From assembly GCA_026027325.1 (NCBI GenBank), contig JAMSLZ010000002.1, forward strand, positions 2,976,001-3,040,000: a DNA stretch of 64,000 nucleotides, in the 5' to 3' direction. How positions within the stretch are numbered: position 1 is the stretch's first letter; each line of letters starts with the position of its first letter. The position numbers and the translations under genes were made by a program. Shown piece after piece: positions 12,321 to 24,700 of the stretch. Source of the DNA: Actinomucor elegans. Its lineage: Eukaryota > Mucoromycota > Mucoromycetes > Mucorales > Mucoraceae. The notes beneath the pieces are model-generated. The model searched no databases. It saw only the letters and a program-made list of their open reading frames with translations, and was not told the origin of the DNA.

Positions 12321-13437
12321 TTATTGGGCTAGCATCATGACCATTGTAACAATACCAGCAACAAAAGTCATTAACGTAGGTTCGAATTGATCGGCTCCAC
12401 TGATAGATTGCTCGGTGACTTGATCATTTTGACTCAACATCTCATTGTTTTTAGTAGAGGCTTTAGGAGCAGGTGAGACATTAGCAGCAGAAGGGTCGGC
12501 GGCGATGGCATTGGAGGCAGCAGGGGTAGCGTTAGCATTGGCTACGATGTTAGGAGTGGCGTTAGTATCGGCGGCGGATGTAGTAGTAATTGCAGCAGCA
12601 GTAGTTTCAGAAACTTGATTGGCGTCATCGGCAGAATTAATAGGGGTAGTAACAGCATCTGCGGTAGTGGTAGTGGTGGTGGCAGTGGAATCGCGAGTAC
12701 TAATAGTAGTAGTGGTGGCCTTGGCAGTAGTAGTGGTCTTCTTGATCTTCTTGGTGGTAGTAGTCTTGGCTTTAGTTGTGGTCGTCTTTTTGGCGTTAGC
12801 GGTTTCATGGCTTCCTCCGGGCTTACCATACTCTCTAGGAGCTCCTCCATTATCATAAGGACCACTGTAATCACCAGGAATAATGTGAGCGCAACCTTTT
12901 TCAGAGATACCTCGGTTACAGCTTCTGTCATCGTTCTATGATTGATGCAAAAATTAATTTTTTTATTTTTTTATATGAATAAATTTCAAATGATAGACTT
13001 ACACAACAACGCATACAGTAAGTATTGCCTGCAGGTTCGACCAAGTTAACGTAAAACTTCCAGCCAGCACAAGAAGAGCCCTTGGGTGCCTTGATATCGT
13101 ATTGTCCACCTTCGTCGGTAGCATTCAATCTAGCCTTGGCAGGGTTGATTTGGCCAGTGACTTGAACGTACTTGTCAGTAGCGAGATAATGAGCAGATTG
13201 AATAAATCCAGACTCCAATTTGCCAGCGTTTTTGGCCAATGGTGCTTTACCTATACAGAAAGCTTCGGCATTCCATTCTGTATCTGCAATACCTCTGTCA
13301 ACTGAATCAGAGGGAGGTAAGAACACACAAAAATTATTAGCGTCAACTACTTGAGCAATTTGACCATATGCATGAACGTAGGATGATAAAAGAGCGATAG
13401 AAGCAGCAATTAAACTAGTACTTTTGATGGCGACCAT
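12321..13437 (-). CDS. Secreted, likely GPI-anchored cell-surface protein
   Basis: Function unknown; predicted cell-wall or surface protein. Two exons (13437-13003 and 12935-12321; intron 12936-13002, 67 nt) give 349 residues. The N-terminus MVAIKSTSLIAASIALLSSYVHA is a clear signal peptide, cut near residue 23. A folded domain (about 24-185) contains GIADTEWNAEAFC, GGQYDIKAPKGSSCAGW, NTYCMRCC and CNRGISEKGCAHIIPGDYSG, with many Cys expected in disulfides. I recall similar proteins in Mucorales and other fungi but know no assigned activity. Residues about 200-320 are Thr/Lys/Ala repeats, a rod-like O-glycosylated stalk. The last 20 residues are hydrophobic after a small-residue site (near SISGAD), as in GPI-attachment signals. 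A TATAAAAT at 13563-13570 on the same strand fits a promoter. Confidence 0.8.
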
Positions 13438-13562
13438 GATATAATGATGAAGGAGTGTGTTGGGGTTATTAGACTAGGAATTAAGGATTGGAATAGACTA
13501 TTAGTACACTAATGAGTTAAAGAACAAGAAACGAAGCGAAATCAAAAGCTTTTTTTATTCTT

Positions 13563-13570
13563 ATTTTATA
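13563..13570 (-). promoter_or_regulatory. Candidate TATA box of the secreted-protein gene
   Basis: TATAAAAT on the minus strand, about 125 bp upstream of the ATG at 13437. Confidence 0.45.
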
Positions 13571-14831
13571 GGGACTTTTGGCTCAAGGGAGTTGAAATTA
13601 ATATTAATAGGGGAAGCCAAACCATTTCTAGGTATGAATGTGCACCTTTTCAGTGTATGACAAGCTGTTTCGTGACACATAAGAATCTTTGTACAAAAAA
13701 TGTCATGAGTAAAAGCGAAATTTAAGGGTACACTATTGGCTCCTTTTGGAGCAAAAACAAGTGTAAGTTTATGATACTAAGCTTATCAGTCAGTTAGTCT
13801 AATGCAATTAAACATGAAATAGACAACGCATTTTTTTTTTAGTAGATTTAGAAGGTGCACACATGAATTGCTTATCAGGGTAGTAGTGTCGACACTTTGT
13901 AGCTATAAAACACATTATTTATAGTATATCAATGTCGTTGGCGTTGAATAAGTTATACTGTCTTTATTATGTTCGAAGCGCATATCCTCGAGATGTTGAA
14001 CAATAAGGACTATTTTGGAGAATTTGGTTATTGAATATATACATTTTAGTGCTTATTTGCCATAGTTATATAGGTATTCTCTTCCAGAGGGCAAGGAAAG
14101 AACCCTCTGTAACCAAAAAAGATGTTATTTATAGCTGTGCGCCTTCTTGACTGCCATTTAAGGGCTTCAAGCTCCTTTTACAGTTCACATTCCAAGCTTC
14201 AGGATTTTTACTTGCTGGTCTATTGTTGTGTAAAGGCTAAATTTAAACTTACTAGATGTTCACCTGTAAAGATAGCTGCATAAGATGGTACTATTAGTAA
14301 GAAACTAGGGCAAACTTGGAAAAGAGCATGACTTGTATACAAACTCAGAGTTTACTAGTTCAGTAACATTAATTAAACTAGAAAACAGTGGAACTTGAGG
14401 TTATTCAAACAATTAGGATACTCTTTGGGCTGTACGGAATGAAGATCTTTATGAAGTATGCATTTAATATGGCTTACTATTCGATGAACGGCGTTGAATT
14501 TTAAGCATTAGATATCTTCAGCGACCATGGGAACATCCTGCCAAGTGAAAGGATAGTTTTATGCATAGTAATCTAATGTGGCGAGTTGGTATCATGTAGA
14601 TCTTATATTAGCCACTATTACCATCATATAATATAAAGAACACTAGCGAGTTGTACAAGGCTATATGTAATTAACTTTTTTCTTACATCAATCTGTACTA
14701 TATTTTATGTAACTGATGTCTTAAAAAAGAACAAACATTCTAACTAGTTTCATCAGATTGACTAGCGTGGTCTTTGCAATGGATTCGCAGGTCAAGTAAT
14801 GTGAAATCTATGGCGGTATGGGGTATTGTTT
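13571..14831. other. Intergenic, no supported gene
   Basis: AT-rich, with no frame worth calling and no clear repeat beyond short homopolymers. It separates the secreted-protein promoter from the 3' end of METTL5. Confidence 0.5.
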
Positions 14832-15771
14832 TTAAGCAGTATCTTGCTTCTCAAATCGTAGAAAATCCACCTCAATCACGACGTTCTTCTTCTTGTGGAA
14901 CTTGTACATCATAGGTACATCAAACTAAAAGCCAATGTCGGTTACAGGAACTGCTAAATGGAATCATCACTACAAACCTTCAATTCAGCCACAACTTCAA
15001 AGGTCACTCCCCATTCTTTTGCCTTTTTTTCGATATGCTAGTGATTGTATAATGATATTAACAAATCATTCGCTGCTATTAAGCCATGAATCGACTTACG
15101 TCTCTAGTAGAAGTCTTGTGTAATGAATAAACCGACGTTCCTGCAATCTAAAAACCCAAGATTTAGTATATAACCTTAAAATACATACACACACACACAC
15201 ATAGTGTACAATATACCTCAACTGCTTTCTTTAACAAAACCATATCAACGCCTTTATTGTTCTTTGTACCAAAAGGAGGATTCATAATGATCGTATCTAG
15301 TTTACCTCGAAATCCATCCAGCGTAGCTACACTTAGATCTGTGTTTACAAAGTCCATATCTACTTCAAATGTTTCACAGTTTTCTTGTGCAATTTTAATA
15401 GCATCAGGATCAATATCAAATCCTACACTATAACTAAGGGTTTGCATATCAGCATTGGTTATATCGACAAAGACTTGTTCTGTTATGTTACCCTGCTCCA
15501 AGAATATTCGCTGCTATGCTTAAAATACCGCATCCACTCCCAAAATCTCCAATAGCTTTATCTTCAATATCATCATAGACTGTATCTGCAGTATATAGCA
15601 TTCTTGCCGCTAAATGAGGCGTGGTTGGGTATTGCTCAAATTGAATCTTGGGTTCATCTAGTAGATCCCGCGTTAATAAAAGATTGATTGGGTGTATAAT
15701 TTGAGATGAATGTGGGGAGTACCAAAGACTTCACAATCCTGCAATATGCTTTCTAGTTCTTTCAATTTCAT
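14832..15771 (-). CDS. METTL5: METTL5-like 18S rRNA m6A methyltransferase
   Basis: Predicted S-adenosylmethionine-dependent N6-adenine methyltransferase. The animal enzyme modifies one adenosine of 18S rRNA together with TRMT112. Six small exons join in frame: 15771-15723, 15657-15492, 15427-15217, 15147-15100, 15037-14978 and 14924-14832. They give 208 residues, against 209 in human METTL5. The start MKLKELESILQ matches the family N-terminus. The SAM-binding loop is DFGSGCG (54-60), an acidic residue follows in FDIDPDA, and the catalytic tetrad NPPF is at 121-124 inside IMNPPFGTKNNKG, a family hallmark. The C-terminus MYKFHKKK then IEVDFLRF is also diagnostic. Only exon 3 is long enough to stand out alone, so the gene is easily missed. 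Introns are 53-69 nt; the one at 15148-15216 contains a short (GT)n run. Confidence 0.92.
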
Positions 15772-17631
15772 TGCTATAAAATATGTGTATGCTCAGATCG
15801 TTCGAGATCTCTTTCTGATATTCAAGACAAAACAGACCCGAAAAAAGGTTTGAAGATTTTAGTTTTCTTACTGTTTCATCTCAGGTGGCTGGCCCCAATC
15901 GACGTGGCTTGAAAAGAAAAATTTTCCAGGTTAAAGGGTCTTTTTGATAACATTAGTAAATACGATTTCATAGAAACATACAAAACATTATTATGTAAAG
16001 TAATGTATCATATTTATACTGGCGCATATACATGGCAGTAAAGGCTTGAGTCGGTGTGGAATTTGCACTTAGCATGGCTGGATCAGTTGCATTACAGCTT
16101 GGGACTTGATATCATTTATGATAGTTCATTCTTGGTCAAGTAACGTCGTCTGGATAGAGCACTATTATCAACTACTGCATTTTTCAATATAACTGATCTT
16201 TTTATCGCATTTTTGCTGTATATCAATAGTTTTTTTTATACTACTACCAGTAAGCGCTACTGCTTGTAACAGATCCTTTGATTTCATTGGTTGACAGAGA
16301 GTGATATCCATGAGACGATTCTACTCGACAGAACTGTTAAAACATATCTTCATTCAATAATGAACCGAGATATAGCTCTCAATTTCAGGACGATAATAGT
16401 ACAGATGGAGTCCTTGTTAGTCTATTGATTATTAATTTTCGATTACACGAAACTAGATGTTAAACTTGAAGCAAGAGACTGTAGTGTGCTGGATGTTGAA
16501 GTTGGAAACAGGTTTAATTTTGTCTAAATTAGATTTGATATAAAATGTACAAATACAAAATACGATAATAGTAGGTGAAATTTTTCTTGTCAGGCAGAAT
16601 ATTTCATGTTGTTAATTTTCTTAATACCATTTAACTTCATTTTATGAACACGAACCAAAAGCAGTTTGTATTGACGGTCACAAGATCAACAGTAGAAGTT
16701 AGGATCGTTCTCATCAGATAATATACTTAGATTTACTGAAATTTTTAATGGCAACACCTGTATATTATGAATTTGGACTAAATGGCATCCGTCGCCAGCC
16801 TTGCTTTTATGTTGTTGAAGTACCATTCATATATACATACAGAATACAATTAAATCTACAAGCCTAGGGTAATAGTTTGCGTTTGTTCACTTTTTTTTTC
16901 TATTGTAGAAATGTCTAAAAGCAAAGATTTTTTGTTCGGTTGAAATATATAGCTTTCGCGAACAGTATTCTTAGCTGGATTGCAGACGTATCCTTTGATT
17001 CCAAAGCAGTAACATGCGCTTGAGCGCGTTTCTTTTTTAATTTGACAATACTGGCATGCTTGGTATTCTTATTTCGTTATTTTTTGGCAGTTGTCATTGC
17101 CTTTTGTATTTACTTAATGCATCACAGAATAATTAGAAGGAGGAAAAGCCTCTAATCCTATTGAACTTTGAACGCCATATTTTTGTTTCAATCTTCGCTT
17201 CACTCCAGCAAACAGAAATATAGAGCTGGGATGAAAAGAGTTACATTCCACACTTCGATGAGGTTGATAATCGCGAATTAATTCCAAGTCTCAACATATA
17301 TTAGCCATAAATCGAATGGGATATATATGCTTTTCTTACAGCTAGGTATATACTTATACTATGGGGCATATTTAGACTCGGCAATAGGAAACGTTGTCTT
17401 TTATCCAACTTTCCATGGCTTATCGATCCCGAATTAAACTCCAGTCTTAATCTATAATGCAATCGAAGCAGCTATTTTACGGGGCATTTCTACAATGTGC
17501 CTTGCGCGTTGCATTTATGTTATATCATAGCTTTGAAGGATTCAATGCTTCCTACTTGACATGTACTAGTTATCAGATGTCATATTTGATTGAGGATAAC
17601 AGAAACTCAGAGACGTTGAAAATGGGATGAT

Positions 17632-17667
<36 letters not shown>

Positions 17668-18087
17668 GTAAAAACATATGTAAGTGTTTCCAACCTTAAA
17701 TTGACTAAACCTTAATTTTTGTTTCAACTTTTCTCTTTTTCAAAATCGCGATGACCCATGCGTACCTTTTCATCTTTTTCTCGCAATCTCTCATGCTGCA
17801 TGTCAGTTCAACTTCAAGAAGCAAACAATAATGCACTAGATTATCCAAAGCCAATCAGCGTTTCATTTGCCATTCCATTTAGCTCCTATCACTGGTCGAC
17901 TAAAATGACTTCTTGCCGGAGAAGGACCGAAGATGTGGTACTATGCTTTCTGAATCGCTTTTATTTGTTGTAGTTTTATCGTATCCTTCTAATAACAAAT
18001 AAGTAAGTAATAAATACTAAGTACAAAAAAAACTGTCTCAAGAGCGGGAACCATGGGCGGGGCTGTACTACATTATTTTATTTTATT
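15772..18087. other. Intergenic, with a repeat copy near its right end
   Basis: No supported gene. A degenerate-repeat copy (about 17555-17635) ends in an A29 run at 17636-17664. A frame at 17758-17973 (+) has no recognisable content. Confidence 0.5.
17555..17664 (+). repeat. Degenerate dispersed repeat copy ending in A29
   Basis: TTATCAGATGTCATATTTGA matches the core of the repeat family seen elsewhere in the window. It is followed by ACGTTGAAAATG then ATGATTTCT and a poly(A), the same order as at 38600-38703. Confidence 0.5.
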
Positions 18088-18515
18088 TTATTTTTTTTCT
18101 TCGGCAACGGAATTGTCAGCTGTACCTACCTCAAAGATTGCAGTTTCCGCTACGACCTCCGATGTGGTATTTTCTCTGTTGTTCTATCAGGCAAAATTGA
18201 TTACAAGCCTTTAGAACTCTGTTGAGGTTGATTGTAAGGCTTTAGGCAAAATTGTTCAAAATAATTTGCTGATAAAGTTCAACTGGCGTGTTTTTTTTTC
18301 CTTGATTTGGTCAATAGTACCTCTTTTCATGTATGTCTTAATAGTAGACGCGGATTTAAAACGAATGGAAATGCCCATTTCTGTTGTCTTCAATGCTTGC
18401 AATAGCCACGGAATTATCATCTCTTCGGGTACTTCACTAACCTTTCCTTGTTCCATGGTGCATGCGATGAGTAGATATTTGATATTGTTTACTTCCCAAA
18501 TGCCCTGGAACAATT

Positions 18516-18549
<34 letters not shown>

Positions 18550-19760
18550 GTCTGAAACAGTAGTATGCTAAGCTTCTTTATTTGAAGCCAATCGTAATTT
18601 TTTGAATATATTTTCTTTTAGCGCCTTCGATGTTACGGTTAAATCAGGAGAGAAGGACTCTAAGTCTTGAACCTGTATCCTGCCAATGTCTGACCTGGAA
18701 CACATCACATCAATACTAAACACAAGAACGCAATGGCCTTTTCTTGTAATTTTTGCAAATCTAAACTATTTATAGGACCCTACAATAATATTTACTTAAC
18801 AAAGTTTCCAGTATACCAAATTTGCAGTGGATTTCCATTAAAAATATGCATTAAATTCTTCTTTTGTGCTTAAAGTTCGGCTGCTCAAGGTGAATCATGG
18901 AGGAAACTCATTGAATCTCTGGAAGACATACATTCAAGGAGTCATGTGTTAGTATTCCATTATCGTTAAAAAAATACAATAGTTGATTGATATCATATGT
19001 TTCCGAATGGTGATTTTTTACTCGACATCAGTTTGACCATCACTTCCAAGATCAATTGCACGCCTTATCCGTACTTTTCCGGATTGCTTTCATCATATAT
19101 GCAGCTGTTAATGAGAAAATATTTTCGTATCTTACCAAGAAGTCGAAAATAATCTCCAAGTGGTCAAGTTGAATTGGTTACGTAGCACTATCGGTTGACA
19201 TTGCCTGGATAGCCTCAATAATACCAACCACCAAAGCTGTGTTGTTCATAGTGGATAAACTAGTAGCACTGAATGCACTTTGTCTTTTTGGAGCTTTTAT
19301 ACCACTTTTGGTATCAGTTTCCATGATGGATAAGTACAAAGGCCTGTCTTCAGCCACATTGGGCCAAATGTATATATTGCTTTCGCATCTGGAACAGAGT
19401 AGCAGAGACCAAAATCTCGACAGTCTTTTGTTTTTTTTTTTCAACACAAATGCATCGATATTTAGAGAGCCTCAAGCCTTATCCAGCTAACAGAAAGCTG
19501 ATGCCAGTAGAGTTCACTTGTATACTGTCTTTTAAACTCACAATAGCCTGTCCGCAAAATCATTGTCTACCCCAGCTACGTGTTAATATACTGGTTTGGT
19601 GTTGAAGCTTCATTCAATTTGAATATCCAGTGCTAGTTGCTGAAATACCAAAAGCGCCGTACCTCCTGATTTCTCGGCGTATATAATCGCTGTAGCATTG
19701 TTTGAAGATATTATTATCAATTAGTTTCAGAAGTTTTTAGTGCTTAATTGTATCGTAAGT
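18088..19760 (-). pseudogene. Decayed DIRS-like retrotransposon (RNase H to tyrosine recombinase)
   Basis: On the minus strand, broken pieces resemble the intact DIRS elements next door and lie in the same order. At about 19700-19540, ATAIIYAEKSGGTALLVFQQ followed by HVAGVDNDFADRL aligns with the RNase H end of the intact copies. At 19447-19178, NIYIWPNVAEDRPLYLSIM aligns with the domain after RNase H (PLWPSQYWYPMVLRM). About 19010-18930 (INQLLYFFNDNGILTHDSLN) and 18790-18590 (QEKAIAFLCL, then a frameshift into SRSDIGRIQVQDLE) match the recombinase. At 18450-18256, STIKTYMKRGTIDQIKE aligns with the HxxR region, but the catalytic residues are replaced. At about 18180-18088, ENTTSEVVAETAIFEVGTA matches the C-terminal tail. 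Many stops and frameshifts are present, and a T30 tract (18518-18547) interrupts it. It is a dead, divergent relative, not a copy, of the intact elements. Confidence 0.65.
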
Positions 19761-20729
19761 GGATTCGTTCAGAACTCCTATACGTTTATATGATGTTGCT
19801 TCTCTTCCTCTGTCCAATGCTCCAACGCTTAAATCAGAGGCTTAGAAAGATATGAGAAAAAAGGGATCCAATCAATTTGATTATGGTTTGGTAGCTGTAA
19901 CAATACTATTTCATTTAAGCTGCATCTGCTTGGTTGTTAACTATCTATCTTTATTGGCGAACGTCCTTTTATGAATAGCTTTCTTTGTTGTAAGATGTTT
20001 TATGGATAAAGAGTTCATTGAATGGTTGTTTGAAAATAGTATCAATGGAAACTTTATTGTGCAATAGAAAATCAAGAGCATTTCTTATATATTTGATTCA
20101 AAAATTTCTAGATTGTTTATCAAAAATTAAGGAATTGGTAAGTCAATTTTTCTTTAAAAAAAAAAACCTATACAACCCAACTTGAAAGGATTCATTAATG
20201 AAAAGAGTTGTCGCTTCCAAGCTATTAAGTCCCTGGACGCGTATGCATTATTAATATACTCGCTTAGGAAGTAAATTAAAAATACGTGGCATAATTTGTG
20301 CGCCTGAGAAGCCAAGTAGGTTATTTGCCATAAACCTAGTGTAATCACTCACTTCAGGTTGTTGGATCCTTGGGTAGGCGTACTATATTAGGATACCTCA
20401 CTGGGGAGCGATTTATGGTACATGACTGCAGCCATGCACCCAGCAAGGCGAAACATTCTATTTATTATTCCATTTATGAACACATCCATATACTATATTC
20501 CCTGAAAGCGATTTGCAATATTTTTTGTATATTATTGTATACTAATACTGAACTTATCCATTATCCTTGCTTGCAGGTTCATGTGAATATGTTCTTCAAG
20601 GAATTTTTTTTATTATGAACGAACTTTGTTGCTCTTATTTTGGCAACGTTATGGATCGTGAGGATGGCATTTCAGAACATTTCTTAATGTATATTGAATA
20701 CAATTGAGAACATGATTTTTTTTTTCTGG
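19761..20729. other. Left flank of DIRS copy 1, no supported gene
   Basis: AT-rich DNA; no domain in either strand. The RT part of the decayed DIRS element could once have extended here, but I cannot read it. Confidence 0.4.
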
Positions 20730-20777
20730 ATTGTTTGTTGTTCCTAAAACAATCTCAGTTGGCTCCACTCCGTCTTC

Positions 20778-20860
20778 TAATGTGATAGATGCTCTCAGAG
20801 CCACGCTTTATTTTCCTTTTTGTAATAAATAATAGTTTCCCTTTCTTCCCTATATCTTTC
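20778..20860 (+). repeat. DIRS copy 1 left inverted terminal repeat
   Basis: 83 bp, from TAATGTGATAGATGCTCTC to ATATCTTTC. It is the reverse complement of 24913-24995. Bases 20730-20777 outside it are the reverse complement of the left part of the internal complementary region. Confidence 0.9.
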
Positions 20861-20885
20861 AAAGCCACGCATCGTGGGGTTAACT

Positions 20886-21761
20886 ATGGATAATATCAAT
20901 ATAACTAATGTTCAAGAGTCTAACCAGCAAACAAACCTCACTCGCGCACAAGTGGAGGCCCTATTCAGAGAGCTCGAAGAACAACGAGCAAGAGAAAGAG
21001 AAATTCAAGTCAACGGGACTGAACTCCCCTTGGTTATTAGCGAAACCTTGGACAATGCATCTTCAGCACAACTTAAGGACGATTTCAAACAATACAAAAG
21101 AACCATCCAGCGTTACAACCATGACACTTGGACAAAAGCAGAACAAATCAACAGAGAATTTATTCCGGACCTCAAAAACTGGAAGGTGGATGCGTATCAG
21201 CTCGTCAGTACCATTCATAAGATCACTGAAACAACACGACTCCAGGCTAGAGCCAGTACAGAATTGTACGAACAACTTCAGTATCTGCAAGACAAAGCAG
21301 AATTTACCTCAGGAAAAGATAGAGAAATCTTTAATAACACCATTGAGCAAGCCCAACGACTTGCAATTTTCGGATTTGGCTCAGCGAAATTACAAGAAAA
21401 TGAGGCGAAAGAGGTTTCCCTCAAAGCGCTTAGGCTACCTTCAAGCATCAAACACTTGGAATATTCACCAGAAGAAGATGGAAAAGCGAATACTTTCGAT
21501 AGAAACTTTGTTGAACAACTTCAAAAAGCTCGCTTTGAAGACAAGGTCATCAGAGATGCAACGTCGTTTAGTAGGGGAAACTTCAGCAACAATCGTGGAT
21601 TTAATGGAACACGAGGAAGAGGAAGGTCAAGAGGTGGACCGTGGCGTGGGAACTGGTCACGCGGTCACTCTTTTCAACATGGAGGACGAGGCAGAGGCAC
21701 TCTCCCCTCCAATCAACAGAATTCACAGCCCTCCCCTTCAGTGGCCAACAACAACCTATAG
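20886..21761 (+). CDS. DIRS copy 1 gag-like ORF1
   Basis: A 291-residue putative nucleocapsid protein starting at MDNINITNVQE (first ATG after the left repeat). Residues about 20-200 are helical and charged (VEALFRELEEQRAREREI), suggesting coiled-coil self-assembly. The C-terminal 60 residues are RG/RGG-rich (RGRGRSRGGPWRGNWSRG), a likely RNA-binding tail. There is no CCHC zinc knuckle. The end overlaps the RT frame by about 120 bp, with the RT in the -1 frame. Assigned to gag by position and the basic tail, since DIRS ORF1 proteins are poorly conserved. Confidence 0.8.
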   Translation: MDNINITNVQESNQQTNLTRAQVEALFRELEEQRAREREIQVNGTELPLVISETLDNASSAQLKDDFKQYKRTIQRYNHDTWTKAEQINREFIPDLKNWKVDAYQLVSTIHKITETTRLQARASTELYEQLQYLQDKAEFTSGKDREIFNNTIEQAQRLAIFGFGSAKLQENEAKEVSLKALRLPSSIKHLEYSPEEDGKANTFDRNFVEQLQKARFEDKVIRDATSFSRGNFSNNRGFNGTRGRGRSRGGPWRGNWSRGHSFQHGGRGRGTLPSNQQNSQPSPSVANNNL

Positions 21762-24700
21762 TTCAACAACTGCCGCAGAACCCTCAACAACAAACCAACA
21801 AGACATCTCCTATTCAACATTATACAACACCACAAGACGGCATCTTACCTGGAGGCCGTCTTACTCATTTCCACAAATATTGGACACAGATAACAACTCA
21901 TCCATTTCCTCTTTCAATCGTCAAGGAAGGATACAAAATTCCGTTTGCCACCCGTCCGATACCATGGAAAATCAATGTATTACAACTCAACTCAACAGAA
22001 CAGCAAGCCGCCAACGAAGCTGTCAAAAAATTTTTATCCGCAGGAATAATAGAGATAATGCCAACTCAATCAAAAGATTACCTTTCAAAGTTCTTCACAA
22101 TTCAAGAAAAAACAAAGCGCAGGCCGATTCTGAACTGTCAACGGCTAAATCAACATATCCAATGCGAGCACTTCAAAATGGAAGGTATCCCGGCACTAAG
22201 AGAATTGATCGAACAAGGAGATTTTATGTGCAAAATCGACTTGAAGGACGCCTATACAGTGGTTCCAATCCATCCAAAATCACGAAGATACCTCACTTTC
22301 AAAAACGAAGGCGTTGTTTACCAGTATCGATCGCTAGCGTTTGGCCTAAACGTAGCTCCTCGTCTGTTCTCAAAAATAATGCGTTACGCTATCGAACCTT
22401 TACGTCAAGAAGGTATCCGTCTAGTCTACTACCTAGACGATATTTGTTTACTGTCAAAAACAAAAAGAGACTTGCTCGCAACCACCAGAAAGGTAATTAC
22501 TCATCTCCAATCCTTGGGATTTATAATCAACGAAGAAAAAAGTCTTCTCACACCATCACAGACACAAGAGTTCTTGGGTTTTCAATTCAATACAAAGAAA
22601 ATGAAAATTACAGTACCACTGCAGAAAATAAACAAACTTTTGTTAAAGATCCGTCAAGCTACTCAACCAGTCCAACGCACATGCAGATGGATAGCGGGCC
22701 TGTTGGGCAAAGTAACATCAATGATTCCAGCTATAGGAGAAGCTCTTCTCCACATTCGCTATTTACAGAGAGATCTAGCGAAGAGTCTTCACAAAAACAA
22801 TCAGAACTGGGAGATGCCATGCCAAATATCCCCTCAGAGTTTACAAGAATTTCATTGGTGGAAGGAATCAATCTCATCGAAGAACGGCCTACCTATTCAA
22901 GCAATAACAGTTCCTGCTCCCCAACTAACGATATACACAGACAGTTCAGACACAGGTTGGGGGGTGAGCTCACCAATGATATCAACATTCGGGTTTTGGA
23001 ACAACCAAGACAAATCGACCTCAATAAACGTTCGCGAACTGAAGGCAGTCTATTATGCATTGAAAATGCATGCTCTAAGATTAGAAAATTGCACGATAAA
23101 GGTTTTCACAGACAACACCACAGCCCTCAAATACACAACAAAATTTGGAGGTACAGCCTCTCATCAGCTACAGGAACTGGCAATACTGATTCAAGAACTC
23201 TGCAACCGCTACCACTTGACAGTGACTTATCAACACATCGCGGGATTACAAAACACTCTCGCAGACCAACTATCCAGGAAACAGATTCCACTTTACGAAC
23301 AAACCATTCCGAAAAAACTATTTCATCAAGTGATACAACAATGGGGACCGCTTGTAGTGGACGCCTTTGCGGCTTCCCACAACCATCAACTGAAGAGATA
23401 CTGGAGTCTTCATCCAGATCCATCAGCCGAGGCACAAGACGCGTTTCAACAAAAATGGCTCAAAAAAGGGATGTTTTTGAATCCCCCCTGGAAATTAATC
23501 CCAAAAGTGATACAACAGCTGAAGAAACAGAAGATACATCAAGCAGTTTTGATCACTCCTCTGTGGCCCAGTCAATATTGGTACCCAATGGTCTTGAGAA
23601 TGAAGCACTTGGACAACCCAATTATAATGAAGATCAACAAGAGGTTCTCACTGACCGCTTGGCTATTATCAGCAACGCAAGGCACAAGTCTGGTTTAACC
23701 GACACTGCTAGTATTGAATATCTTAAAAATTCAACACGCAAAAGCACCACAAAAATATACGATAATGGATGGCGACAATGGCATCGTTGGTGTTTACAAC
23801 AAAACCCAAAAATTGTTCCGACGGCTTACAACTGTGCAAATATTTTACAATTTTTAGTCGCTAATAACAAATACAGCAGCAATCACTTAAACACCTTAAG
23901 ATCTTCCATAGCTTCGGTCTTTCGTGAACTGTACCCGGATGAAATGCCGTTAGCAATCCAACCAACAATTCAAGCCTTCTTTGCAGCAAAGCGTAGATCA
24001 GAAGTAAAAATTCCTACACCTCAACAGTTGGAAACATGGGATACAAACAAAATGACTATGTTCATTCTTTCATCTTGGGCAGATTCAAATAACCTAAACT
24101 TATATGATTTACAACTCAAAACAATTGCTTTACTTTGCTTAGCTACGATGGCCAGACCAAGATCGGATATGGGCAGACTTCAATTTCGTGACACTATCTT
24201 TCAGTATCAAGATTCAACAAATTCAACTCTTACAGGAGTCACAGTACACTTTCGTGAGCCCAAAGAAACTCAAGTCAAGACATCTAAGTTAGGCGTTCTT
24301 CAAGATTCTCGCTTATGCCCGGTATCTACTCTAAATGTATTTGTTCAAAAAACTGCGATTTTAAGGAGAAATCTACCTGTGGATCACACTTTATTCTTAG
24401 CTTTTATTGAAAAACCAGAATCAGTTACCTCCATTCGTCCATCAACCATGTCCAACTGGGTTAAACTACTAATGGAAAAATCGGGTATCGACACCACTAA
24501 ATTCAAAGCACATTCAATACGAGCGGCGTCAAGTACAAAAGCGGTGGAAAAGGGACACTCTATCGATTCAGTAAAAGAACATGCTGGCTGGAGCCTTAAC
24601 TCAAATACTTTTGAAAAATTCTATTATAAACCAACAAATCAAGAATCCTCAAGTACGGCAATCACTTATTCAATTTTTTCTCAAACGGAAAACACTATCA

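Noticed and set aside
12542..12931. Several long frames over the Thr-rich repeat of the secreted protein
   Set aside because: Low-complexity triplet-rich DNA is open in many frames; the real frame is fixed by the signal peptide and splice.
18518..18547. A30 run as a retroposon tail
   Set aside because: It lies inside the decayed DIRS recombinase piece, and no insertion with duplications could be defined around it.
23127..23435. 102-codon frame antisense to the DIRS RNase H region (also 29221-29529)
   Set aside because: Present in both copies only because the copies are identical; no domain.
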